From an uncultured Arthrobacter sp. (GTDB lineage Bacteria > Actinomycetota > Actinomycetes > Actinomycetales > Micrococcaceae): DNA of 13,889 nucleotides. The stretch lies in NCBI GenBank assembly GCA_937873245.1, contig CALMVY010000050.1:1-13889 (forward strand), written 5' to 3'. This document shows positions 7,111 to 13,889 of the stretch, in pieces; within the stretch, counting starts at the first letter, position 1, and each line of letters begins with the position of its first letter. Made by a program: the position numbers and the translations under genes. The notes beneath the pieces are model-generated. The model searched no databases, had not been told where the DNA came from, and was given only the letters and a program-made list of their open reading frames with translations.

Positions 7111-8073
7111 ATGCACGCAATTGTCGCCCGCGAGGCCGGGGGCCCGGAGGTCCTCACGCTCGCCAAGGTGGACCGCCCGGTTCCGGGCCCCGGCCAACTG
7201 CTGGTCAAGGTCGCCGCCGTCGGAGTGAACTTCATCGACACCTACAAGCGCAGCGGAAGCTACAAGGTTCCGTATCCGTTCACCCCCGGGTCAGAGGCCT
7301 CGGGCACGGTGGAGGAACTCGGCGACGGCGTCACCGGCTTCTCCGCCGGCGACCGCGTAGCCACCGCAGAAGGCGTCAACTGCTACGCCGGCTACGCCCT
7401 GATCGACGAGGACAAGGCGCTGCCGGTCCCCCACGGCGTGGACGACTTCACGGCCGCCGCCCTGCCGCTGCAGGGCATCACTGCGCACTACCTGATCAAT
7501 TCCTCCTTCAAGGTGGAGCCGGGCCACACCGTCCTGCTGCACGCCGGAGCCGGCGGCGTGGGCCTGCTGCTGATCCAGCTGCTCAAGGCCCGGGGCGCGC
7601 GCGTCATCACCACCGTCTCCACCGATGACAAGGAGCAGCTGGCCCGCGAGGCCGGCGCCGACCACGTGCTGCGCTACGACGGCTTCGCCGCCAGGGTCCG
7701 GGAACTCACGGACGGGACCGGCGCGGACGTGGTGTACGACGGCGTCGGGAAAGACACGTTCGACGGGTCCCTCGAGGCCCTGCGCGTCCGCGGCACCCTG
7801 GTGCTCTTCGGCGCCGCTTCCGGCCCCGTTCCGCCCTTCGACCCGCAACGGCTTAACTCCGGGGGCTCCCTGTACCTCACCCGGCCGACGATCGGGCATT
7901 TCCTGCGCAACGCCCAGGAACGCCGCTGGCGTTCTGACGAGCTCTTCGCGGCGGTGGCCGATGGAAGCCTCAAGGTGCGCGTAGGCGCCCGCTACGACCT
8001 GGCGGAGGCAGCCCAGGCCCACGATGACCTCGAGCAGCGGCGCACCACCGGCAAAGTCATCCTGGTTCCCTAG
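7111..8073 (+). CDS. NAD(P)H:quinone oxidoreductase, MDR superfamily (zeta-crystallin type)
   Basis: Zinc-free medium-chain reductase that reduces quinones with NADPH, probably cytosolic. The protein has 320 residues, a normal length. Seen: GVNFIDTYKRSG (about 38-49), typical of quinone reductases; the GSEASGTVEELGDGV block (about 60-74); the NADPH-binding Rossmann motif AGAGGVG (145-151); and the conserved C-terminal GKVILVP. The cysteine/histidine zinc ligands of alcohol dehydrogenases are absent, as expected for this subfamily. The start at 7111 is set by the ribosome-binding site; using 7108 adds one Met. It sits alone between a terminator and the next promoter region, so it is probably monocistronic. 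The last three codons and stop fall inside a tandem repeat. Confidence 0.93.
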   Translation: MHAIVAREAGGPEVLTLAKVDRPVPGPGQLLVKVAAVGVNFIDTYKRSGSYKVPYPFTPGSEASGTVEELGDGVTGFSAGDRVATAEGVNCYAGYALIDEDKALPVPHGVDDFTAAALPLQGITAHYLINSSFKVEPGHTVLLHAGAGGVGLLLIQLLKARGARVITTVSTDDKEQLAREAGADHVLRYDGFAARVRELTDGTGADVVYDGVGKDTFDGSLEALRVRGTLVLFGAASGPVPPFDPQRLNSGGSLYLTRPTIGHFLRNAQERRWRSDELFAAVADGSLKVRVGARYDLAEAAQAHDDLEQRRTTGKVILVP

Positions 8074-8120
8074 GGCCTGGCTCCCTAGGCCTGGTTCCCT
8101 AGGGCCTGCTTCCCGCGGGC
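8062..8120 (+). repeat. Tandem repeat, four units of about 15 bp, spanning the oxidoreductase stop codon
   Basis: Units: CTGGTTCCCTAGGGC (8062-8076), CTGGCTCCCTAGGC (8077-8090, one base short), CTGGTTCCCTAGGGC (8091-8105, identical to the first) and CTGCTTCCCGCGGGC (8106-8120, diverged). The first unit encodes the final Leu-Val-Pro and the TAG stop. Each of the first three carries a CCTAGG palindrome, so the transcript may also fold here. Confidence 0.85.
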
Positions 8121-8204
8121 CGGAAACCCGAGGCTCTGGAACACATAGGGGAAACTGCGTGCGATCGTCAGGACAGTGGCGGAGTATTAACACAAAGCGA
8201 ACCC
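8121..8204. other. Leader region between the tandem repeat and the PHO-type repeat
   Basis: TATTAA at 8185-8190 could serve as a -10 element for the synthetase, but I see no supporting -35 sequence. No small open frame or RNA structure stands out. Confidence 0.3.
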
Positions 8205-8226
8205 GGACACCTTCCGTTCACCTACG
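8205..8226 (+). promoter_or_regulatory. Putative PhoP (PHO) box, 11-bp direct repeat
   Basis: GGACACCTTCC followed directly by GTTCACCTACG. The second unit fits the Streptomyces PhoP direct-repeat consensus G(G/T)TCAYYYR(G/C)G at all 11 positions and the first at 8 of 11. It lies 17 bases before the synthetase start codon, so it could act as an activator site with transcription starting at or near the GTG, or as a repressor site below a promoter at 8185. The match is by eye. Confidence 0.45.
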
Positions 8227-8243
8227 CCGGAGACGATCCCCCT

Positions 8244-11200
8244 GTGACTGATCAGCAAGCGCAACACAGCGGCCCTCCGCAGGCCCTCGCCACCGTGAGC
8301 CCGGCGTTCCGGCCGCAGCTTCCGGGGTCCCTGGCCGCACCGCCGGAGCGGACGCTGGTCGACATCCTTCAGGACACCGCCGCGCGCTTCCCGGATGCTT
8401 CCGCCCTCGACGACAGCCACGAGTCGCTCAGTTACGCCCAGCTGCTGGCTGCGGTCCGGGCCAAGGCGAAGGAGCTGCACCTCGCCGGCCTCGGCGCCGG
8501 GGACAAGATCGGCGTCAGGATCCCGTCCGGCACCAACCTGCTTTATGTCTCGATCCTGGCCATCCTGATGGTCGGGGCCGCGTACGTCCCCGTGGACGCG
8601 GACGACCCGGAGGAGCGCGCCCGGCTCGTGTTCGGCGAGGCGAGGGTCGCCGGGATATTACGCGGAGCCGGGGAGATTGTGACGGAGGGACAGCGGCCCC
8701 GCCCGTTCCCCGCTCCGCGGCTCCCCGGCCTCGACGACGACGCCTGGGTCATCTTCACCTCAGGGTCCACGGGGACCCCCAAAGGCGTGGCGGTGCAGCA
8801 CCGTTCTGCGGCAGCCTTCGTCGACGCCGAAGCCCGGCTCTTCCAGCAGGCCGACCCGGTCGGGACGCAGGACCGTGTCCTGGCCGGGCTCTCGGTTGCC
8901 TTCGACGCCTCCTGCGAGGAGATGTGGCTCGCGTGGCGGCATGGCGCCTGCCTCGTTCCGGCGCCCCGGGCCCTGGTCCGGACCGGCATGGATCTAGGCC
9001 CGTGGCTGATCAGCCACGGCATCACGGTTGTCTCCACGGTGCCCACCCTCGCCGCGCTGTGGCCGGTGGAGTCCCTCGAGAGCGTCCGCCTGCTGATCTT
9101 CGGCGGCGAAGCGTGCCCGCCGGACCTTGCCGAGCGGCTTGCCGTCGAAGGCCGCGAGGTCTGGAACACGTACGGCCCCACCGAGGCCACGGTCGTCGCC
9201 TGCGCTGCTCCGCTGGGCGGTCCCGGTCCGGTCAGGATCGGCCTGCCGCTGGATGGCTGGGACCTCGCCGTCGTGGACGCCAATTCCCAGCCGGTCGGGG
9301 AAGGGGAAATCGGGGAACTGATCATCGGCGGCGTCGGCCTTGCCCGGTACCTGGACCCGGCGAAGGACGCCGAGAAATATGCCCCCATGCCGTCATTGGG
9401 CTGGGAGCGCGCCTACCGCTCGGGCGATTTGGTCCGCTACGAGGCCGCGGGGCTGATCTTCCAGGGCCGCGCCGACGAACAGGTCAAGCTCGGCGGACGC
9501 CGGATCGAACTCGGCGAGATTGACGCCGCCCTGCAGTCGCTGCCGGATGTCGCGGGCGCGGCCGCCACGGTGCAGACGACGGCGGCCGGCAACCAGATCC
9601 TGGTCGGCTACCTGTCCCCGGCAGGCGGCCGGGTTCTCGATCTGGCCGCCGCCCGGGAACTGCTCGGCGAGAGCCTGCCGGCCCCGCTGATCCCTCTGCT
9701 GACCGTGGTTGATTCGCTGCCCACCAAAACCAGCGGCAAGGTGGACCGGCACGCGCTGCCGTGGCCCTTGGCAGGGGCCGGTGCCGCCGATACCGAAGCG
9801 GCCCCGCTGAACCTCCCGGACGACGCAACCTGGATCGTGCAGCAGTGGGGCGCCGTGCTGGGCAGCAATGTGTCCAGCCTCGACGCCGACTTCTTCGCCT
9901 ACGGGGGCGGGTCCCTCGCGGCCGCGCAGCTCGTCTCCGCCCTGCGCGTCCGCTACCCCACGATCACGGTGGCTGACATCTACGCCACCCCCCGGGTGGG
10001 GGCACTCATAGACGCCGCGCGCCAGTCCCTGCCCGAAGGCGGAGCAGGCCCGGCCCCGGAACGCACGGTCCGGCGCACGGCCCGCAGGTCACAGGTCTTC
10101 CAGACCCTGATGGGTGTTCCCCTGCACATCCTCGTGGGCATGCGCTGGCTGACGTACCTGATGGCGGCGAACAATCTGCTCGCCTCCTTCGCCGGCTTCA
10201 CGGCGGCACCCACGGTGTCCTGGTGGTGGGTTGGCGCTTCCTGGCTCGTCTTCGTGAGCCCTGCGGGCCGGATGCTGATCTCCATCGCCGCCGCCCGCCT
10301 GCTGCTCCGCAAGGTGGTGCCGGGGACGTACCCGCGGTCCGGCCGGGTCCACCTGCGCCTCTGGCTGGCCGAACAGATCCAGGATCTGGCCAGCGCCATC
10401 AGCCTGGCCAGCGCTCCCTGGGTGCCGTACTACGCCCGGGCCCTCGGAGCGAAAATCGGCAACAACGTCCAGCTGCACTCATTGCCGCCCGTCACCGGCC
10501 TGCTCTCGCTCGGCAGCGGCTGCAATGTCGAGCCCGAGGTCGATCTGTCCGGCTGGTGGATCGACGGCGACGTCGTCCACATCGGGGCCATCCACATCGG
10601 TCCCGGCGCAACGGTCGGGGCACGCAGCACCCTCATGCCCGGGGCCACAATCGGCGCCGGTGCGAAGGTGGAGCCCGGCTCGGCCGTGCTGGGCAAAGTG
10701 AAGGCCGGGCACCTCGTCGCCGGGTCCCCTGCCGAGCGGCGGGGCAAGGCCAAACACTCCTGGCCGGACACTCCCCCGGACCACCCGCTGATCGGCCGGC
10801 TCTGGTTCGCCGGCTTCGCCACCGCGTCAGCCGTCCTGGCCCTGATCCCGTATGTCTCCGCCGCCGCAGCGGCACTCGTGGTCTTCGGCTTCATCCGGGG
10901 CCAGGAATCGCTGGGCGCCGCGCTGCCGCAGCTCCTGCTGTCCCTTCCGCCGGCGGCCTTGGTCTGGTTCCTGTCCAACCTTGTGCTGATACTCCTGACC
11001 ACCCGGCTCCTTGGTGTGGGCCTGGCCGAAGGGTACTACCGGGTCCGGAGCAGGATCGGCTGGCAGGTCTGGGCCACGGAGCGGGTCCTGGACCTGGCCC
11101 GCGACCTCCTCTTCCCGATTTACGCCAGCCTCTTCACGCCCGCCTGGTTGCGCCTGCTCGGCGCCAGGATCGGAAAGAACGTGGAGGCCTCGACTGTCCT

Positions 11201-12209
11201 GCTGATCCCCAAGATGACCACCGTCGGCGAAGGCGCCTTCCTGGCCGACGACACCATGGTGGCGTCCTACGAGCTCGACGGCGGGTGGCTGCGGATCGCG
11301 CCGGCCAAAATCGGCAAACGCTCCTTCCTGGGCAACTCCGGCATGACCGCGGCCGGCCGCAATGTGCCCAAGAACTCGCTCGTGGCCGTGCTCTCGGCGA
11401 CTCCGGCGAAGGCGAAGTCCGGGACCTCCTGGCTGGGCAGCCCGCCGGTCCGGCTCCGGCGCACCGCCATCGCCTCCGACGACACTAGGACCTACCAGCC
11501 GCCCTTGAAGCTCAAGGTTGCCCGGGCGTTGTGGGAGCTGTGCCGGTTTGTTCCCGTCATGACGACGGTCGCGGTCGCCGCCGGGGTCTTCGTCGCCTTC
11601 GACTGGCTCGCAACAGTTTTCAACTACGGCGTCGCGGCCCTGCTGGGCGGCGTCGTGATCCTCCTCGCCGGCGCCGTGGCAGCGGGCAGCGCCGTCGTGG
11701 CGAAATGGCTGCTGGTCGGACGCATCAAGCCGGGCGAGCATCCGCTGTGGAGCTCCTTCATCTGGCGCAACGAGGTGGTGGACACCTTCATCGAAATGGT
11801 CAGCGCACCCTGGTTCGCCCGCTCAGCCAGCGGCACGCCCGCCCTTGTCTGGTGGCTCCGGGCCCTGGGCGCAAAAATCGGCGCGGGCACCTGGTGCGAA
11901 AGCTACTGGCTGCCCGAGGCTGACCTCGTGACCTTGGGCCGGAACTCCACGGTGAACCGCGGCTGCGTGGTCCAGACCCATCTCTTCCACGATCGGGTCA
12001 TGAGCATCGACACTGTTACGCTCGATGACGGGGCAACGATGGGACCGCACGGAGTCATCCTCCCGCAGGCCCGGATCGGCATCGGCGGCACGGTGGGCCC
12101 TGCGTCCCTCGTGATGCGCGGTGAAACGGTGCCCGCCGGGACGTACTGGATGGGCAATCCCGTGAGCCCCTGGGTCGGGCCGGCCGCGCCTGCCCCCAAA
12201 CTGAAGTAG
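8244..12209 (+). CDS. Pls/PosA-family non-ribosomal peptide synthetase (cationic homopoly-amino acid synthetase-like)
   Basis: Membrane-bound single-module synthetase of the epsilon-poly-L-lysine synthetase (Pls) type, which activates one amino acid and polymerises it. Its 1,321 residues are close to the 1,319 of Streptomyces Pls. Order: adenylation domain about 35-510 (FTSGSTGTPKG 171-181, NTYGPTEAT 308-316, YRSGDL 391-396, A10 lysine K499 in TSGKVDR); carrier domain about 525-595 with the phosphopantetheine serine S557 in GGGS; membrane pairs about 627-686, 852-920 and 1103-1157; and beta-helix acyltransferase-like domains at about 725-835, 960-1055 and 1195-1315. There is no HHxxxDG condensation motif and no thioesterase. 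Aligning by eye to GrsA gives pocket residues D221 A222 E225 S264 I285 G287 T309 V317 V318 K499; the acidic E225 fits a basic substrate such as lysine, ornithine or diaminobutyrate. The start is GTG, with GGAG (8229-8232) eleven bases upstream. Family assignment is firm; substrate and product are inferred. Confidence 0.92.
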   Translation: MTDQQAQHSGPPQALATVSPAFRPQLPGSLAAPPERTLVDILQDTAARFPDASALDDSHESLSYAQLLAAVRAKAKELHLAGLGAGDKIGVRIPSGTNLLYVSILAILMVGAAYVPVDADDPEERARLVFGEARVAGILRGAGEIVTEGQRPRPFPAPRLPGLDDDAWVIFTSGSTGTPKGVAVQHRSAAAFVDAEARLFQQADPVGTQDRVLAGLSVAFDASCEEMWLAWRHGACLVPAPRALVRTGMDLGPWLISHGITVVSTVPTLAALWPVESLESVRLLIFGGEACPPDLAERLAVEGREVWNTYGPTEATVVACAAPLGGPGPVRIGLPLDGWDLAVVDANSQPVGEGEIGELIIGGVGLARYLDPAKDAEKYAPMPSLGWERAYRSGDLVRYEAAGLIFQGRADEQVKLGGRRIELGEIDAALQSLPDVAGAAATVQTTAAGNQILVGYLSPAGGRVLDLAAARELLGESLPAPLIPLLTVVDSLPTKTSGKVDRHALPWPLAGAGAADTEAAPLNLPDDATWIVQQWGAVLGSNVSSLDADFFAYGGGSLAAAQLVSALRVRYPTITVADIYATPRVGALIDAARQSLPEGGAGPAPERTVRRTARRSQVFQTLMGVPLHILVGMRWLTYLMAANNLLASFAGFTAAPTVSWWWVGASWLVFVSPAGRMLISIAAARLLLRKVVPGTYPRSGRVHLRLWLAEQIQDLASAISLASAPWVPYYARALGAKIGNNVQLHSLPPVTGLLSLGSGCNVEPEVDLSGWWIDGDVVHIGAIHIGPGATVGARSTLMPGATIGAGAKVEPGSAVLGKVKAGHLVAGSPAERRGKAKHSWPDTPPDHPLIGRLWFAGFATASAVLALIPYVSAAAAALVVFGFIRGQESLGAALPQLLLSLPPAALVWFLSNLVLILLTTRLLGVGLAEGYYRVRSRIGWQVWATERVLDLARDLLFPIYASLFTPAWLRLLGARIGKNVEASTVLLIPKMTTVGEGAFLADDTMVASYELDGGWLRIAPAKIGKRSFLGNSGMTAAGRNVPKNSLVAVLSATPAKAKSGTSWLGSPPVRLRRTAIASDDTRTYQPPLKLKVARALWELCRFVPVMTTVAVAAGVFVAFDWLATVFNYGVAALLGGVVILLAGAVAAGSAVVAKWLLVGRIKPGEHPLWSSFIWRNEVVDTFIEMVSAPWFARSASGTPALVWWLRALGAKIGAGTWCESYWLPEADLVTLGRNSTVNRGCVVQTHLFHDRVMSIDTVTLDDGATMGPHGVILPQARIGIGGTVGPASLVMRGETVPAGTYWMGNPVSPWVGPAAPAPKLK

Positions 12210-12248
12210 CCCCCGCCCCTTCCGCCCTGCAATCCCGAAAGACGGTTG

Positions 12249-13634
12249 ATGAGTTCCACGCCCTCGAGTTCCGCTGTCGCCCCCGGCAGCGGAAGCGGCC
12301 TGCCCTCGGACGATACTCCCGGCTCCCCCGATCCGTACCTGCCGGGCCACGGCACGGATGCCTACCGTGTCACCCGCTACGAACTCGAACTGGACTACAA
12401 GCTCAGCAGCAACCGCCTGAACGGGCGGGCGGTGGTGCACGCCGTGGCGCAGCGCCCGACGTCGGCCATCGTGCTGGACCTGACCGGGCTCCGGGCCACC
12501 AAGGTCCAGCTCGGCGGCCGGAGAGTGCGGAGGTTCAGCCACCGCGCCGATCAGCTCGTCATCGTCCCCGAAGCCGGCCTGCTGCCTGGTGAGGAATTCA
12601 CCTTGGACATCCGCTACGAGGGAAACCCCTCCCCCCGCCGCGGCCTGTGGGGCGAGGTGGGCTGGGAGGAGCTGACCGACGGGGTGCTGGTGGCCGGCCA
12701 GCCGAACGGTGCACCGTCCTGGTTCCCCTGCAACGACCATCCTCGCGACAAAGCCAGCTACCGGATCTCGGTGACAACGGACGCGAACTACCGGGCCGTG
12801 TGCAACGGGATCCTGGTCTCGCGCACCACCCGGTCCAGCCGCGAGACCTGGGTCTACGAGCAGTCCGAGCCGATGGCCACGTACCTCGCCACGGTCCAGA
12901 TCGGCCGCTACGAACTCCTGACGCTCAACCCCGTCCGTCCGGCAGTTCAGGTGCCCCAGTATGCGGCCGTTCCGGCGGAGCTGGCCGAAACGGCGCGCGA
13001 GGGCCTTGCGCAGCAGCCCGAGATGATGCGCACCTTCATCAATTGTTTCGGCCCGTATCCTTTCGCCGAGTACACCGTCGTGGTGGCCGGGGACGAACTG
13101 GAGATCCCGCTGGAGGCGCAGAGCCTGTCGATCTTCGGCCCCAACCATCTTGGGCTGGACTGGGAGTCCCAGCGGCTCATCGCCCATGAGTTGTCCCACC
13201 AGTGGTTCGGGAACTCGCTGACGGCCGCCACGTGGAAAGACATCTGGCTGCACGAGGGATTTGCCTGCTATGCCGAATGGATCTGGTCCGAAGAGGCGGG
13301 TGTCATGACGGTGGCCCGCCGGGCCTCCACCGCCTGGCGGAAGCTCGCCGCCAGCAAGCAGGACCTGCTGGTGGGCGACCCCGGCCCGGAGCTGATGTTC
13401 GATGACCGGGTCTACAAGCGCGGCGCCCTGGCGCTGCATGCCCTGCGCCTGCGCTGCGGCGACCTGGCCTTCTTCTCCCTGCTGCACGAGTGGGCCAGCC
13501 AAAACCGCCATGGCTCCGTCTCGACACAGCAGTTCATCCTCACGGCGGATCGCGCGACCGGCCTCGATACCGAGTCCCTGCTGCACCCGTGGCTGTACCA
13601 GGAGGCCCTGCCACCCCTGCCGGCCGCGCGCTGA
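12249..13634 (+). CDS. M1-family zinc metallopeptidase (aminopeptidase-like), short form
   Basis: Gluzincin peptidase of 461 residues. The zinc site is complete: HELSH (313-317) and E336 in LHEGFACYAEW, exactly 18 residues after the second histidine. Y389 in VYKRGALALHALR is the transition-state tyrosine. The usual GAMEN exopeptidase loop is replaced by GDELEIPLEAQ (about 281-291). The large C-terminal helical domain of PepN-type enzymes is missing, so this is the compact actinobacterial form. The N-terminus is a Ser/Pro/Gly-rich tail (about 2-35) without a signal peptide, suggesting a cytoplasmic enzyme. ATG 12249 is preferred over the in-frame TTG directly before it at 12246; the ribosome-binding site is poor (AAAGACGG). 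It follows the synthetase by 39 bases with no terminator, so the two are likely co-transcribed. Epsilon-poly-lysine producers carry zinc aminopeptidases that degrade the polymer, so trimming or self-protection is a reasonable guess, not shown here. Confidence 0.92.
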   Translation: MSSTPSSSAVAPGSGSGLPSDDTPGSPDPYLPGHGTDAYRVTRYELELDYKLSSNRLNGRAVVHAVAQRPTSAIVLDLTGLRATKVQLGGRRVRRFSHRADQLVIVPEAGLLPGEEFTLDIRYEGNPSPRRGLWGEVGWEELTDGVLVAGQPNGAPSWFPCNDHPRDKASYRISVTTDANYRAVCNGILVSRTTRSSRETWVYEQSEPMATYLATVQIGRYELLTLNPVRPAVQVPQYAAVPAELAETAREGLAQQPEMMRTFINCFGPYPFAEYTVVVAGDELEIPLEAQSLSIFGPNHLGLDWESQRLIAHELSHQWFGNSLTAATWKDIWLHEGFACYAEWIWSEEAGVMTVARRASTAWRKLAASKQDLLVGDPGPELMFDDRVYKRGALALHALRLRCGDLAFFSLLHEWASQNRHGSVSTQQFILTADRATGLDTESLLHPWLYQEALPPLPAAR

Positions 13635-13655
13635 GATGCAGCTACGTATGGTCGG

Positions 13656-13889
13656 TCAATTGCTCAGGAGCAGGAGATCTTCCAGGAAGCCGTCGCCGAG
13701 GGGCGCCGGCCAGGGCTGATCGTCCAGGTCTGCGGCAGGGGTATCGTCCCAGACGATGAATTGGTCCCAGTCCGGGAAGGGGTCCGGGGGCAGCTCCAGT
13801 CCGGGATCCCTGCCGGAATCAGGACCTGCGTCTGTGGGCAGGACGTGGTCGGGCCAGTGGGGTGGTTCCCAGTCCTGGTGTTCGCTCAG
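13656..13889 (-). CDS. Uncharacterised W/P/D-rich protein, C-terminal fragment (5' part off the right edge)
   Basis: The frame is open from the right edge to a TGA at 13656-13658, giving 77 residues. It has high G/C in third positions and a strongly biased, acidic composition: nine Trp/Phe residues spaced among Pro, Asp and Leu (for example PPDPFPDWDQF), ending GFLEDLLLLSN. It converges on the peptidase gene, with 21 bases between the two stops. The repetitive Pro/Asp tail resembles the ends of the multi-copy DUF222/HNH endonuclease proteins common in Arthrobacter, but no catalytic domain is in view, so that identity is only a guess. Low-complexity composition and lack of a start make the gene call moderate. 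Confidence 0.5.
   Translation of the reverse strand: MSEHQDWEPPHWPDHVLPTDAGPDSGRDPGLELPPDPFPDWDQFIVWDDTPAADLDDQPWPAPLGDGFLEDLLLLSN

Noticed and set aside
10223..11488. 421-codon plus-strand frame inside the synthetase
   Set aside because: Alternate-frame translation of the synthetase, Arg/Pro-rich, no ribosome-binding site or domain.
11823..13586. 587-codon minus-strand frame opposite the synthetase end and the peptidase
   Set aside because: Shadow frame. The plus strand carries complete catalytic motifs in this stretch.
1..13889. CRISPR arrays, tRNA or rRNA genes, insertion sequences
   Set aside because: None found by eye. No regularly spaced repeats, cloverleaf-like segments, transposase motifs or terminal inverted repeats are visible.

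Overview
The window has two parts of different origin. From about 1,560 to the right end it is high-GC actinobacterial DNA. It carries an arginine operon in the usual actinobacterial order, a membrane desaturase, a quinone oxidoreductase, a Pls/PosA-type peptide synthetase and an M1 metallopeptidase. The family mix and the residues suggest Micrococcaceae (Arthrobacter-like), but this is judged from recognition, not from a search. From 1 to about 1,560 it carries the end of a TonB-dependent outer-membrane receptor and the start of a FecCD/BtuC-type ABC permease. These belong to a Gram-negative bacterium, because a Gram-positive cell has no outer membrane or TonB system for them.

Layout, left to right. 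The minus strand holds a partial FecCD-type permease (1-675), preceded by a single open frame (688-2448) that begins as ArgD and ends as a TonB-dependent receptor barrel. The switch lies near 1540-1575. I think it is most likely an assembly or library chimera, although a true recombination cannot be excluded from sequence alone. Upstream of argD on the same strand are argB, argJ and argC, transcribed argC-argJ-argB-argD with 4-base overlaps at argC/argJ and argB/argD and a 24-base gap at argJ/argB. The genes that normally follow argD (argF, argR, argG, argH) are missing because the contig switches source inside argD. The argC promoter has two tandem ArgR-type boxes and a -10 element so close to the ATG that the mRNA is probably leaderless.

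Divergent from argC on the plus strand is a fatty-acid desaturase with three histidine boxes, followed by two hairpins, the second with a 15-bp stem. Next is a monocistronic NAD(P)H:quinone oxidoreductase of the MDR family, whose last codons and stop are repeated in a 15-base tandem array.

The most interesting part is 8205-13634. A 1,321-residue synthetase has the full Pls/PosA layout: adenylation domain, carrier domain, six predicted membrane segments and three tandem beta-helix acyltransferase-like domains. A zinc aminopeptidase-like protein follows 39 bases later. Together they look like a maker of a short cationic poly-amino acid and a peptidase that could trim or degrade it. A phosphate-type (PhoP-like) direct repeat lies just upstream of the synthetase. 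The right edge holds the convergent, partial end of a W/P/D-rich protein on the minus strand.
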